Assembly (NCBI GenBank): GCA_039024915.1
Contig: JBCCPK010000006.1
Coordinates: 310,001 to 374,000, forward strand
DNA from: Pseudomonadota bacterium
Lineage (GTDB): Bacteria; Pseudomonadota; Alphaproteobacteria; Rhizobiales; MH13
Length of the DNA stretch: 64,000 bases
Direction: 5' to 3'
Numbering within the stretch: position 1 is the stretch's first letter; every line of letters begins with the position of its first letter. Positions 20,622-28,459 of the stretch are shown here, piece after piece. The notes beneath the pieces were generated by a model that did not search any database, was not told the origin of the DNA, and saw only the letters and a program-made list of their open reading frames with translations. A program made the translations under genes and the position numbers.

Positions 20622-21164
20622 CTAAAGACGATAGAGAATCTGGTCGGTCCAGAAACGCTCCAAACGCTGAAGCGACTTGTTGAGTTTCGAAAACTCTTCG
20701 GTCCCCAATCCGCCGACCTTCTCGATCGAGATCAGATGACGCTGATACAGCTCCGATACGATGTTCGCGATCTCGTGACCCTTCGGCGTCAGGCTTACGC
20801 GGACGGACCGGCGGTCCATGCGCGAACGCTGGTGGGACACAAAGCCGAGATCGACGAGCTTCTTGAGGTTGTAAGAAACGTTCGAACCCAGATAGTAGCC
20901 GCGCGTGCGCAACTCACCCGCAGTCAATTCCGAATCACCGATGTTGAACAGCAAAAGGGCCTGAACGGCATTGATGTCGGAACGACCACGGCGGTCGAAC
21001 TCATCCTTGATAACATCGAGCAAACGACGGTGAAGCCGTTCAACCAGATGCAGAGCCTCCATGTAGAGTGGCTCGATATGTTGCTCCTGCTCATCCTCAA
21101 AATAAGCAGAGACCGACGATCCAGGGCTGGCGGAGCCGATCGTGGCGGTGTTGGACTTACGCAT
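20622..21164 (-). CDS. ldtR: MarR family transcriptional regulator LdtR
   Basis: 180 residues with a MarR winged helix: DINAVQALLLFNIGDSELTA, recognition helix region RGYYLGSNVSYNLKKLVD, and the wing RSRMDRRSVRVSLTPKG. The pattern and the neighbouring L,D-transpeptidase match LdtR of Liberibacter and Sinorhizobium, an activator of L,D-transpeptidase genes and osmotic tolerance that binds small molecules. Monocistronic: own terminator downstream, 228-bp upstream region with an AT-rich patch and a possible 15-codon leader ORF. Confidence 0.85.
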   Translation of the reverse strand: MRKSNTATIGSASPGSSVSAYFEDEQEQHIEPLYMEALHLVERLHRRLLDVIKDEFDRRGRSDINAVQALLLFNIGDSELTAGELRTRGYYLGSNVSYNLKKLVDLGFVSHQRSRMDRRSVRVSLTPKGHEIANIVSELYQRHLISIEKVGGLGTEEFSKLNKSLQRLERFWTDQILYRL

Positions 21165-21216
21165 TGAACTTGCCTCACTGTTGCTCCCGGATGTCTCTCC
21201 GGTGATGACGAGGAAG

Positions 21217-21264
21217 CTAGCAGCGAGGCCTAAAATCGCGCTTAAACGCTTTGATTAATTTCAT
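21217..21264 (-). CDS. possible 15-codon leader ORF upstream of ldtR
   Basis: ATG at 21264 preceded by CGGAGAAAT, a usable ribosome binding site, encodes MKLIKAFKRDFRPRC and stops at TAG 52 bp before the ldtR start. Too short for coding statistics, so it may be chance. It is basic, with five Arg/Lys in its last ten residues. Confidence 0.25.
   Translation of the reverse strand: MKLIKAFKRDFRPRC
21242..21251. promoter_or_regulatory. candidate LdtR operator upstream of ldtR
   Basis: TTAAACGCTT, 78 bp upstream of ldtR, nine of ten identical to the site at 20393-20402 and at nearly the same distance from its gene. It would fit autoregulation. It lies inside the small leader ORF, so the two readings compete. 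Confidence 0.35.
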
Positions 21265-21391
21265 ATTTCTCCGATGATTACAGAAAGAACCCGTTCACCA
21301 ATTGCGGTGAGGAAACTCTAACCGCAGTCGGTGGGTAGCCGTTAATCTTAGCCATTGAGGGTTCGGAAAGGCTGGCCCAGCCGCAAAGCAA

Positions 21392-21853
21392 TCAAATCGT
21401 CGCCTGAGCACGAACCCCGCGCCGCACAATCAAGGCCATGACAATGTAAGCTGTAACGAGGACGCCATTTGCCACCACAACGAACGGCCGGACAGCAGCA
21501 AGCTCGGGCACGAGAAAAAATAAAAGTGCATCGAAAGCGACTAGGACCAGCCACAAGACCGCTCCCCAAGCCGCCAGCAACCACAGGCCCAGACCTGCGA
21601 TCAAGCTCGCCACCGCAGAGCCCGCAAGCAAAGCAAATTCGAGATCGCTCTCTACGCTGAGGGCATAGGCTGGGGCCACTTCAGGCATAAGGCCGGTGAA
21701 GCAAAACCAGATGTACAATCCTCGGGCAATCAACAGCACGCCAACGCCACGCAACATGATGTAAAACCAGCGCTCTGTCGGGCGCTCAGGTGCTGGCGAC
21801 GCTGACGTGACGCGGATAGGCTCAAGCGGCTGCGGAGAGAAACTTCTTGGCAT
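21392..21853 (-). CDS. four-helix membrane protein (DUF6163-type)
   Basis: 153 residues. After a proline-rich 30-residue cytosolic head come four hydrophobic segments (starting FYIMLRGVGVLLIARGLY, LEFALLAGSAVASLIAGLGL, GAVLWLVLVAFDALLFFLV and FVVVANGVLVTAYIVMAL) with a basic end RRGVRAQ. It corresponds to a small family I recall as DUF6163, found beside ldtR and hemB in rhizobia. Function unknown; the linkage hints at a link to envelope physiology. Confidence 0.7.
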   Translation of the reverse strand: MPRSFSPQPLEPIRVTSASPAPERPTERWFYIMLRGVGVLLIARGLYIWFCFTGLMPEVAPAYALSVESDLEFALLAGSAVASLIAGLGLWLLAAWGAVLWLVLVAFDALLFFLVPELAAVRPFVVVANGVLVTAYIVMALIVRRGVRAQATI

Positions 21854-21985
21854 CAGCTATCCAACACTCTGGAGCCTGTTTTCATTATCGAAACGCGCCC
21901 ATTGGCTCGCTTGTCGTTGGCTGGGGCGACTGCTAGCACCCCAACAACGGCAGGGGATAGGGCCCCGCACGAAAGGTCATGACAG

Positions 21986-23005
21986 ATGGATAAGCACGGC
22001 GCGCGCGAACTGGTCAACACGGTCACCGGTGGCCGGCGAATGCGTCGCCGCAGAATGCACGGCTGGCTGCGCGATCTGGCGCGCGAAAACGCGTTGACGG
22101 TGCACGATCTGATCTGGCCAATCTTTCTCACTGACGGGTCTGGGCATAGTGAGCCAATCCCCTCAATGCCCGGCGTTTCAAGGGTTTCTCCCGATCTTGC
22201 GGTCGATAGTGCAAAACGCGCCGCTGACCTCGGCATCCGTGCGATTGCGTTGTTTCCCAACACCGATCCGGCCCTGCGTGATCCCATGGGAACCGAGGCG
22301 CTGAACCCCAACAACCTGGTGTGCCAGGCTTTGCGAGCAATCAAGCAACTCGATCTTGAGGTCGGGCTTATCACCGATGTCGCCTTGGACCCCTATACAA
22401 GTCACGGACATGATGGCGTCTTCGCCAGCAATGACCGCGACATCGATAATGACGCATCGGTCGCACAACTCATCTTGCAAGCGCAGGTTCTCGCAGAAGC
22501 CGGCTCCGACATGATTGCACCGTCTGACATGATGGATGGTCGGGTTGGCGCGATCCGCTACAGCCTCGACGCTGAGGGGCACACAGACCTGCCGATCATG
22601 GCCTATGCGGCGAAATACGCCTCCGCTTTCTATGGGCCTTTTCGCGATGCCGTAGGCGCGTCAGCAACGCTGCAAGGTGACAAGCGGACCTACCAGATGG
22701 ACCCGGCCAATGGAGAAGAGGCGGAAGCCGAAGTGGCGCTTGATATTGAGGAGGGAGCGGACGTTGTGATGGTCAAACCGGGCATGCCGTACCTGGATAT
22801 CGTTCACCGGGTAAAGGCTGCATTTGGCGTTCCAACGACAGTCTATCAGGTGTCCGGCGAGTTCGCGATGATAGAAGCGGCAGCCGCCAATGGATGGATT
22901 GATCGAGAGCGTGCCATTCTTGAGAGCCTGATCGCGTTCAAACGAGCCGGGGCGGATGGCATCCTCACCTACTTCGCGCCCGAGATAGCTCAAAAATTAC
23001 GCTGA
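21986..23005 (+). CDS. hemB: delta-aminolevulinic acid dehydratase (Mg-type)
   Basis: 339 residues. Condenses two aminolevulinates to porphobilinogen in haem synthesis. Schiff-base lysines lie in YAAKYASAFYGPFRDA and VVMVKPGMPYLD. The metal-site motif is DVALDPYTSHGHDG (residues 131-144): the three zinc cysteines of the E. coli enzyme are replaced by Ala133, Asp135 and Asp143, as in Bradyrhizobium, so the enzyme should be zinc-independent and magnesium-dependent. Divergent from the DUF6163 gene with a 132-bp gap. Confidence 0.96.
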   Translation: MDKHGARELVNTVTGGRRMRRRRMHGWLRDLARENALTVHDLIWPIFLTDGSGHSEPIPSMPGVSRVSPDLAVDSAKRAADLGIRAIALFPNTDPALRDPMGTEALNPNNLVCQALRAIKQLDLEVGLITDVALDPYTSHGHDGVFASNDRDIDNDASVAQLILQAQVLAEAGSDMIAPSDMMDGRVGAIRYSLDAEGHTDLPIMAYAAKYASAFYGPFRDAVGASATLQGDKRTYQMDPANGEEAEAEVALDIEEGADVVMVKPGMPYLDIVHRVKAAFGVPTTVYQVSGEFAMIEAAAANGWIDRERAILESLIAFKRAGADGILTYFAPEIAQKLR

Positions 23006-23128
23006 GGTTTTACCGTTCGGTCACCCTGAAGGCGGCCTTCGGTTTACCTAACAATCCTTGAATCGCCGAAAATCCGTTACCAAGTTTAGGGCAACGTTCA
23101 CCATCGCAACCGGACGCGTGCCTTTTTT

Positions 23129-23665
23129 ATGGATCAAACCAGCTCCCCTCGCCCGCCTATTTTGCCACTCGATGACAGCCCGAACGGCGCCACCTTTGCC
23201 TTCGATCCAGCAACCCAACCGTGGCTGTTCGACGGCGTACGAACGCGACGCATCTTTGCGTTTCTGCTCGATTTGGTGGTTTTGAGCGTCTTCACGGTCA
23301 TCGCGGTGTTTGTCATCGGTATTTTTGGTGTGCTGACACTGGGGCTTGGCTGGCTGCTCTATCCCATTTTGTTGCCGCTGATCGCGCTTGCCTATATCGG
23401 CCTCACCATGGGCGGGCCAAAATCGGCAACACCGGGCATGCAGGCGATGGGGATTGAAATGCGCCTTTGGCATGGCGGGCGAATGTATGGCCTGATTGCG
23501 ATCGTCCACGCGCTTATCTTCTATTTTTCTTTGGGTACGGGTCTCCTATGGGCCATACTCCTGGGCTCGAGCCTGTTCTCCTCTACGAAACGCTGCCTCC
23601 ACGACGTGTTGCTCGGCACGATCGTTATCAACAATCAGCAGCGTGCCGCGTCCCTGCAGGCCTGA
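23129..23665 (+). CDS. RDD family membrane protein
   Basis: 178 residues. An RDD domain begins at RTRRIFAFLLDLVVLSVFTV, with Arg then Asp in the first helix, and two further helices follow (LGWLLYPILLPLIALAYIGL and the segment after RMYGLIAIVHALIFYF), with TPGMQAMGIEMRLWHGG between. RDD proteins are linked to ion or small-solute transport. The position after hemB is conserved in rhizobia. Confidence 0.82.
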   Translation: MDQTSSPRPPILPLDDSPNGATFAFDPATQPWLFDGVRTRRIFAFLLDLVVLSVFTVIAVFVIGIFGVLTLGLGWLLYPILLPLIALAYIGLTMGGPKSATPGMQAMGIEMRLWHGGRMYGLIAIVHALIFYFSLGTGLLWAILLGSSLFSSTKRCLHDVLLGTIVINNQQRAASLQA

Positions 23666-23767
23666 ACGTCCTCCACAAGCTTACCTGGACGCAAGCCAAC
23701 GGCTTGCGCTCAGCATCGAGATTGCCCATGGTCCCGCCGCGAAGGTCATCGGCGAGAGGGCAGCTGA

Positions 23768-25600
23768 TTGCTCGGAATTGAAGTCTGGCTCGTCTATGTG
23801 ATCATCGGCGGGGCAATCGTTGCTTACGCGTCGGATCGGTGGTCGATCGAGTTGGTCTCGCTGGGCGTGCTTGCCGCTCTTCTGATCCTGTTTTCCGGGC
23901 TCTCCGCCTTTGGCCCTGCGCTTGTGGCAACCGGCATACCCGTCGGACCATCGGTGACTGGAGACCGTCTGGAGGAAAGCCTTCTTCTGGAGGGGTTTGC
24001 CAGCCCTGTCCTGTTCACGATTCTCGCCCTACTGGTCATTGGTCAGGCTCTTTTCCAGACTGACGCCCTCGCCCCGGTAGCACGCCTTGCAAAGCGCGTC
24101 GGCGGCAAGCACGAAGTGCTGACGATCATGGGCCTCATCGTGACCGCTGGCATCGCCAGCGCGTTCCTGAACAACACGCCGGTGGTTGTTATGTTGCTGC
24201 CGATCATTGGCGCGATGGCGGCGAAACTGCCTGGTGGGGTCAGGCCTTTTCTAATCCCCCTGTCGTTCGCGACCATTTTGGGCGGAACGACGACCTTGAT
24301 CGGGTCCTCAACCAACCTTCTGGTCGCATCCGCAGCCGATCAGGCCGCCGACTATTTCGTCGGGCTGTTTGACCAAACCATGATCGCGCTTCTGATGATC
24401 CTGGCAGCGATACCATACGTGCTATGGGCTCTGCCCCGTGCCCTTCGCGATGATGCCAGCCCGATGCAGCCATCGGGCTTTCGCGGCAAGCAGTTCATTG
24501 CCGAACAAAGGCTGGTCGAGGGACACCGGCTCGTCGGAGCTCGGGCGACCCATGGCATGTTCGCAGATCTCAAAGATATCACCGTGCGATCGGTTCGCCG
24601 CGGCCCAAGGCTGTTTCTGCCACCATTTGAGGACCTCGAGCTTCGGCCCGGTGACACAGTCGTGGTCGCCGCCAAGCGCGATGAGCTGGTCAAGGCGTTC
24701 GTTGCTTCTGCGCCAAACGAAGAGCAGGCTGGTCGTCGCGTCTCGTCCGTCCACGCCTCTGAAGCGATGCTTGCGCCCGGTTCCCGCTTCATCGGTCAGA
24801 GTATTGAGGTGATCGGTGCCTATCTCGGTGCAGGGCACCAGCTGCTCGGCGTTGAGAGGCGCGCCCGCATGCCGCGTGTTGCGCTCGATGCGTTACGGCT
24901 GGAAGCTGGTGATGTGTTCCTGCTTGCTAGCAGCGATGAAGCGATGGACAAGCTGCGCGGTCAGCGCGACTTCCTCGTGCTGGAGGAATCGCGATCAGAG
25001 ATCAGCAACACCGCAAGGGCGCCATTTGCTTTGGGCCTTTTCGCCGTTGCGATCGCGCTTGTGATCTTCGGTGTTGTCGATCTGATGGTGGCAACCGTCA
25101 CGGCGGCCTTCGCAATGGTCGCAACCCAGTGCCTGAACATCCGACAGGCCGTCCGTGCGGTCGACTCGCGCATCGTCATGATGGTGGGTACCGCTCTTGC
25201 GATGGGCTCCGCGCTGCAAGTGACCGGCGGTGATACGGCAATTGCGAGCGCGGTCATCTTCATCGCCGCCGAAGCGGGTGCCACCGCCATCCTGTCAGCG
25301 TTCTTCCTTGTGATCGCGCTGCTGACGAACATCTTGTCAAACAATGCGACGGCCGTTCTGTTCACGCCCATCGCCCTGCAACTTGCAACCGATTTGTCTT
25401 TACCGGCCGAGCCTTTCGTGATGGCGGTGATCCTTGCGGCCAACTGCTCGTTCGCAACGCCCATCGGGTATCAAACCAACCTGCTTGTGATGGGACCTGG
25501 CCATTATCAGTTTTCGGACTACCTGAAGGCCGGTGCACCACTTGTTTTCATCTATTGGCTTAGTTTCACACTTCTGGCACCTTGGTACTACGGACTTTGA
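23768..25600 (+). CDS. SLC13 family permease with two TrkA-C domains
   Basis: 610 residues. Two blocks of helices (about 1-215 and 405-610) flank a cytosolic insert with two TrkA_C/RCK-type domains (VRRGPRLFLPPFEDLELRPGD region and the one ending LEAGDVFLLASSDEAMDKL). The repeats ASAFLNNTPVVVMLLPI and TNILSNNATAVLFTPIAL, and GGTTTLIGSSTN with ATPIGYQTNLLVMGPG, are the paired DASS/SLC13 signatures. It should be a sodium-coupled anion or sulfate-type carrier gated by the RCK_C domains; substrate not clear. TTG start with GAGAGGG upstream. Confidence 0.87.
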   Translation: MLGIEVWLVYVIIGGAIVAYASDRWSIELVSLGVLAALLILFSGLSAFGPALVATGIPVGPSVTGDRLEESLLLEGFASPVLFTILALLVIGQALFQTDALAPVARLAKRVGGKHEVLTIMGLIVTAGIASAFLNNTPVVVMLLPIIGAMAAKLPGGVRPFLIPLSFATILGGTTTLIGSSTNLLVASAADQAADYFVGLFDQTMIALLMILAAIPYVLWALPRALRDDASPMQPSGFRGKQFIAEQRLVEGHRLVGARATHGMFADLKDITVRSVRRGPRLFLPPFEDLELRPGDTVVVAAKRDELVKAFVASAPNEEQAGRRVSSVHASEAMLAPGSRFIGQSIEVIGAYLGAGHQLLGVERRARMPRVALDALRLEAGDVFLLASSDEAMDKLRGQRDFLVLEESRSEISNTARAPFALGLFAVAIALVIFGVVDLMVATVTAAFAMVATQCLNIRQAVRAVDSRIVMMVGTALAMGSALQVTGGDTAIASAVIFIAAEAGATAILSAFFLVIALLTNILSNNATAVLFTPIALQLATDLSLPAEPFVMAVILAANCSFATPIGYQTNLLVMGPGHYQFSDYLKAGAPLVFIYWLSFTLLAPWYYGL

Positions 25601-25615
25601 GGCTGCTCCCCCTTC

Positions 25616-26365
25616 ATGACCAAGCATCCGCTTGATACCCCGACCTTCTATCTGACCGCCGCGACCCCGTGTCCCTATCTTCCGGGCAAACGCGAGCGGA
25701 AGATTTTCACCCATCTGGTGGGGTCCGGCGCGCGCGAGTTGCACACGATGCTGTCGATGGGTGGGTTTCGGCGTTCACAGAACATTGCGTACCGCCCCGC
25801 CTGCGAGGGCTGCAACGCCTGCGTGTCCGTCCGGGTACGGGTGGACGAGTTCAAGCCCACCAAGTCGATGAAGCGCGTCCTGAAGACAAACGCCGACATT
25901 GTTGGATCAGACGAGGAGAACAAGGCCACCAGCGAGCAGTATTCGCTGTTTCGCGATTATCTCGATGCGCGCCACGAAGATGGCGGCATGGCGGAGATGA
26001 GCGTGCTGGACTACGCGATGATGGTCGAAGATAGCCATATCGATACGCAGATCGTCAGCTACCGGACGCGTACGCCGTTGAGCCTCGAAGGCCCCGACAA
26101 GGATGGTGGCGATTTGGTTGGTGTCTGTCTGACCGACCAGCTCAATGACGGCCTGTCGATGGTCTACTCGTTCTTCGACCCAGCGTATGAGGCACGGTCG
26201 ATGGGGACGTTCATGATCCTCGATCATATCGCCCGCGCCCGCAAACTCGGGCTGCCGTACCTATATCTCGGCTACTGGGTCGATGGTTCACAGAAGATGG
26301 ATTACAAGGCTCGCTTCAAACCGCAGGAGCATCTGACGCCCGGTGGGTGGCGGAGCGTTGGGTAG
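25616..26365 (+). CDS. bpt: aspartate/glutamate leucyltransferase (Bpt; ATE-like)
   Basis: 249 residues. Transfers leucine from Leu-tRNA to N-terminal Asp or Glu, marking proteins for ClpS/ClpAP degradation (N-degron path). Seen are [37 protein letters not shown] with paired cysteines, SMVYSFFDP and [20 protein letters not shown]. Annotated in many genomes as arginyltransferase; the Bpt form is expected in alphaproteobacteria. Fifteen bases after the permease gene. Confidence 0.9.
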   Translation: MTKHPLDTPTFYLTAATPCPYLPGKRERKIFTHLVGSGARELHTMLSMGGFRRSQNIAYRPACEGCNACVSVRVRVDEFKPTKSMKRVLKTNADIVGSDEENKATSEQYSLFRDYLDARHEDGGMAEMSVLDYAMMVEDSHIDTQIVSYRTRTPLSLEGPDKDGGDLVGVCLTDQLNDGLSMVYSFFDPAYEARSMGTFMILDHIARARKLGLPYLYLGYWVDGSQKMDYKARFKPQEHLTPGGWRSVG

Positions 26366-26592
26366 GGGCGCCAAAATAGCAGCCTGCCTTCAGCGCCCCT
26401 GGCGATAGGTGATCGTGTCTTCGGCACCGCTCAAGACTTCAGGCGTTCATCGCCATAACAGTTTTGAAGCAAACATCGTTAGCTGGTTTGGTCATCACCT
26501 AAATCCTGTTCTGAAGGGTCCGTATGTGGTGTGTTGGTGAGCGCGCGGCTCGATTGAATCCTCGAACGGTCACGGGAAGACAATTTGAAGCT

Positions 26593-27237
26593 TTAGGGCG
26601 ACTTTGCTTTGCGCCTCCCCCCGATCTGCTTCAATCGCGGCAGAACGACAAACCCGCCCGTCAGCGCAACAAGCGTGCAGATCAGCACCTTTGACAGCCA
26701 CTCCATCGTCCCCTCGATCAGGAGCGCATGGGCAATGGCGCCAGCGATAATCACCAGCGACAAGGCGAAGTGGACTGCCTGCCAGGTTCGGCGGCGCAGA
26801 CGGCTGCGAAGCAGAACCAGAAAGACCGATCCCAGAAGCGCCCACATCGCGATCACGCCCCAGAGCGAGAACGGCGTGGGAGACCGCAGCAGAAGCGCAT
26901 CGACCACATCGGGCGGGCTGGTGATCCAGAGGCCGCCGACATGCACAAGGGTCGCCGCGGCCAAGGTCAGCCCCAGCGCGATATGCAGGCGCCGCGCCGA
27001 GATCGGCTTGAGCCCGGGCAGCCATCGCGCCGCCAGTAGCGGCTGCAGCAAGAGGAGCGGCAAAGTCATCACGCCAGCGAATCCAGCCACGATGTAGATG
27101 GGATCACGCCATTGCAATTGCGGGCTCATCGACGCCGCCGCAACCGGAACAGCAACTGCAACCGCAAGCCCCGCCCAGATCAGAATGGTGCGTGCGCGTC
27201 CGCTCCGCCGGACAGGGGCAGCGGTGTCAGTCGCCAA
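26593..27237 (-). CDS. ferric-reductase-like transmembrane protein
   Basis: 214 residues with about six helices and no flavin domain. Histidines in RRLHIALG, TLVHVGGLW, WQAVHFALS and IAHALLIEG are spaced to bind two b haems across the membrane, as in the FRD/YedZ fold. It would carry electrons from quinol or a flavoprotein to the periplasm. It starts two bases after the stop of a Tat-exported intradiol-dioxygenase-like gene, so the two likely work together; the final electron acceptor is unknown. Confidence 0.75.
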   Translation of the reverse strand: MATDTAAPVRRSGRARTILIWAGLAVAVAVPVAAASMSPQLQWRDPIYIVAGFAGVMTLPLLLLQPLLAARWLPGLKPISARRLHIALGLTLAAATLVHVGGLWITSPPDVVDALLLRSPTPFSLWGVIAMWALLGSVFLVLLRSRLRRRTWQAVHFALSLVIIAGAIAHALLIEGTMEWLSKVLICTLVALTGGFVVLPRLKQIGGRRKAKSP

Positions 27238-27239
27238 AC

Positions 27240-27743
27240 TCAGGCCGGCTGCAGCACGAAATCGGCGTGAAGGGTTGTGTCGCTAGAACTGGACATCACC
27301 GGACGCAGAAACACGGTCTCGAAACCGCCGCCGCCATGCTCCGCATCGTAGGCCAGATGCCCGTGCGCCTGACCGAAGGCAGGAACAATCTGCGGCATAT
27401 CCATCTGGAACCGCCCGTCCGCATCCGTCAGCGTCGCGCCATGGCTGTGCCAATCACGCTCATGACCCTCGGTGGTGTGGGCCCAGATCTGGATGCGTTG
27501 GCCTTCAAGCGGTGCACCATCGCCCGCACGGCGCACGGTTCCGGTCATTAGAAACCCGCCGCCGCCAATGCGCTCGACGATCGGCGCGCCGGGCCGGTAG
27601 TTGTTCGACCCGCCGCGCATCGACGGGGTTGCGGCAACGCTCTGCGCGCGCGCCTGGGCGGGAAGCAAGAGGCTTGGGCCTGCGACGGCCAGCGCGGCGC
27701 CACCTGCCAGAATGGTGCGGCGATTGAGATGATCTGTGCTCAT
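27240..27743 (-). CDS. Tat-exported intradiol-dioxygenase-like protein
   Basis: 167 residues. Twin-arginine signal NRRTILAGGAALAVAGPSLL with a cleavage site near ARAQ. The mature part has the beta-sandwich pattern of intradiol dioxygenases: MTGTVRRAGDGAPLEGQRIQ, GATLTDADGRFQMDMPQI, and QAHGHLAYDAEHGG. A His-x-His is kept, but the first iron-ligand tyrosine region is replaced by EGHERDWHSHG, so it may hold a metal differently or have lost ring cleavage. The gene order with a haem membrane protein suggests a periplasmic redox role, which is inference. Confidence 0.68.
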   Translation of the reverse strand: MSTDHLNRRTILAGGAALAVAGPSLLLPAQARAQSVAATPSMRGGSNNYRPGAPIVERIGGGGFLMTGTVRRAGDGAPLEGQRIQIWAHTTEGHERDWHSHGATLTDADGRFQMDMPQIVPAFGQAHGHLAYDAEHGGGGFETVFLRPVMSSSSDTTLHADFVLQPA

Positions 27744-27872
27744 GACACGTGCTCCAAAAGGGGTTTGGCGTCACCGTAGAGGCGAACTATGGCCGGTTTA
27801 TTGCGGCCTGTCTTGCCTCAAGAGTTGGCCCGTTCCGGCCCACTTTCAAGCCTCGGGTGGAGGAACCTCGTC

Positions 27873-28352
27873 TCACACGCACTCTCCCACGCGCGTCACG
27901 GCGGCCGCGAAACAGCCCGGCTTGGCGTTATGCAGATGCACATAGGCAATCTGAGGCTTGTCGAACAAAACGCGCAAAGCCGCCGGGAGTTGATCGCCAT
28001 CCATTACGTCGGCCTCAATCATCATATGCTCCGCGTTGAAGGCACGCACCGAGATCAAGCGCGATGCCAGCACGTCTGGGACCTCGTTCACCTGCGGTTG
28101 CGCAGTCGCCGCACCTTCGCGGACAAAGATCGCATGGCTTGCCTGGTACGGGCTGCTTTTGGGTTGATGGATATAGTTGACGAGGATCACCGTCTCGCCC
28201 ACCTCCGCGTCCTTAAGGCTTACGCGGCACGGCGTACCGGGCTTCGATTGCACGGTCTGCCTGATCGCGTTCTCCGCGCGCAGGTCAGCATCGCTGAGTG
28301 AAAAGAGCGGCTCAAACTGCTCCGCCGCCAGCGCGTGTATCTGAAAATCCAT
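27873..28352 (-). CDS. DUF1203 protein
   Basis: About 159 residues, cytosolic. The family pattern is seen in KPGTPCRVSLKDAEVGETVI, YQASHAIFVREGA and the C-terminal YVHLHNAKPGCFAAAVTRV. Function unknown. The start MDFQIHAL was taken as the conserved one; an in-frame ATG lies 12 bases earlier. Isolated between a 129-bp and a 107-bp gap. Confidence 0.78.
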   Translation of the reverse strand: MDFQIHALAAEQFEPLFSLSDADLRAENAIRQTVQSKPGTPCRVSLKDAEVGETVILVNYIHQPKSSPYQASHAIFVREGAATAQPQVNEVPDVLASRLISVRAFNAEHMMIEADVMDGDQLPAALRVLFDKPQIAYVHLHNAKPGCFAAAVTRVGECV

Positions 28353-28459
28353 CGCTGCCTCCATCCGTCGTCGAGATGGGAGGGATGCCCAGGTGAGCGC
28401 ATGCGCGCCACCCGTTTTCGAACCTTAGACCGTTCCAAAAAGGCTGCTCAGGCCTGATT

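Noticed and set aside
26364-26400. Inverted repeat AGGGGCGC / GCGCCCCT at the end of bpt
   Set aside because: A 21-base loop and no U run; too weak to call a terminator.
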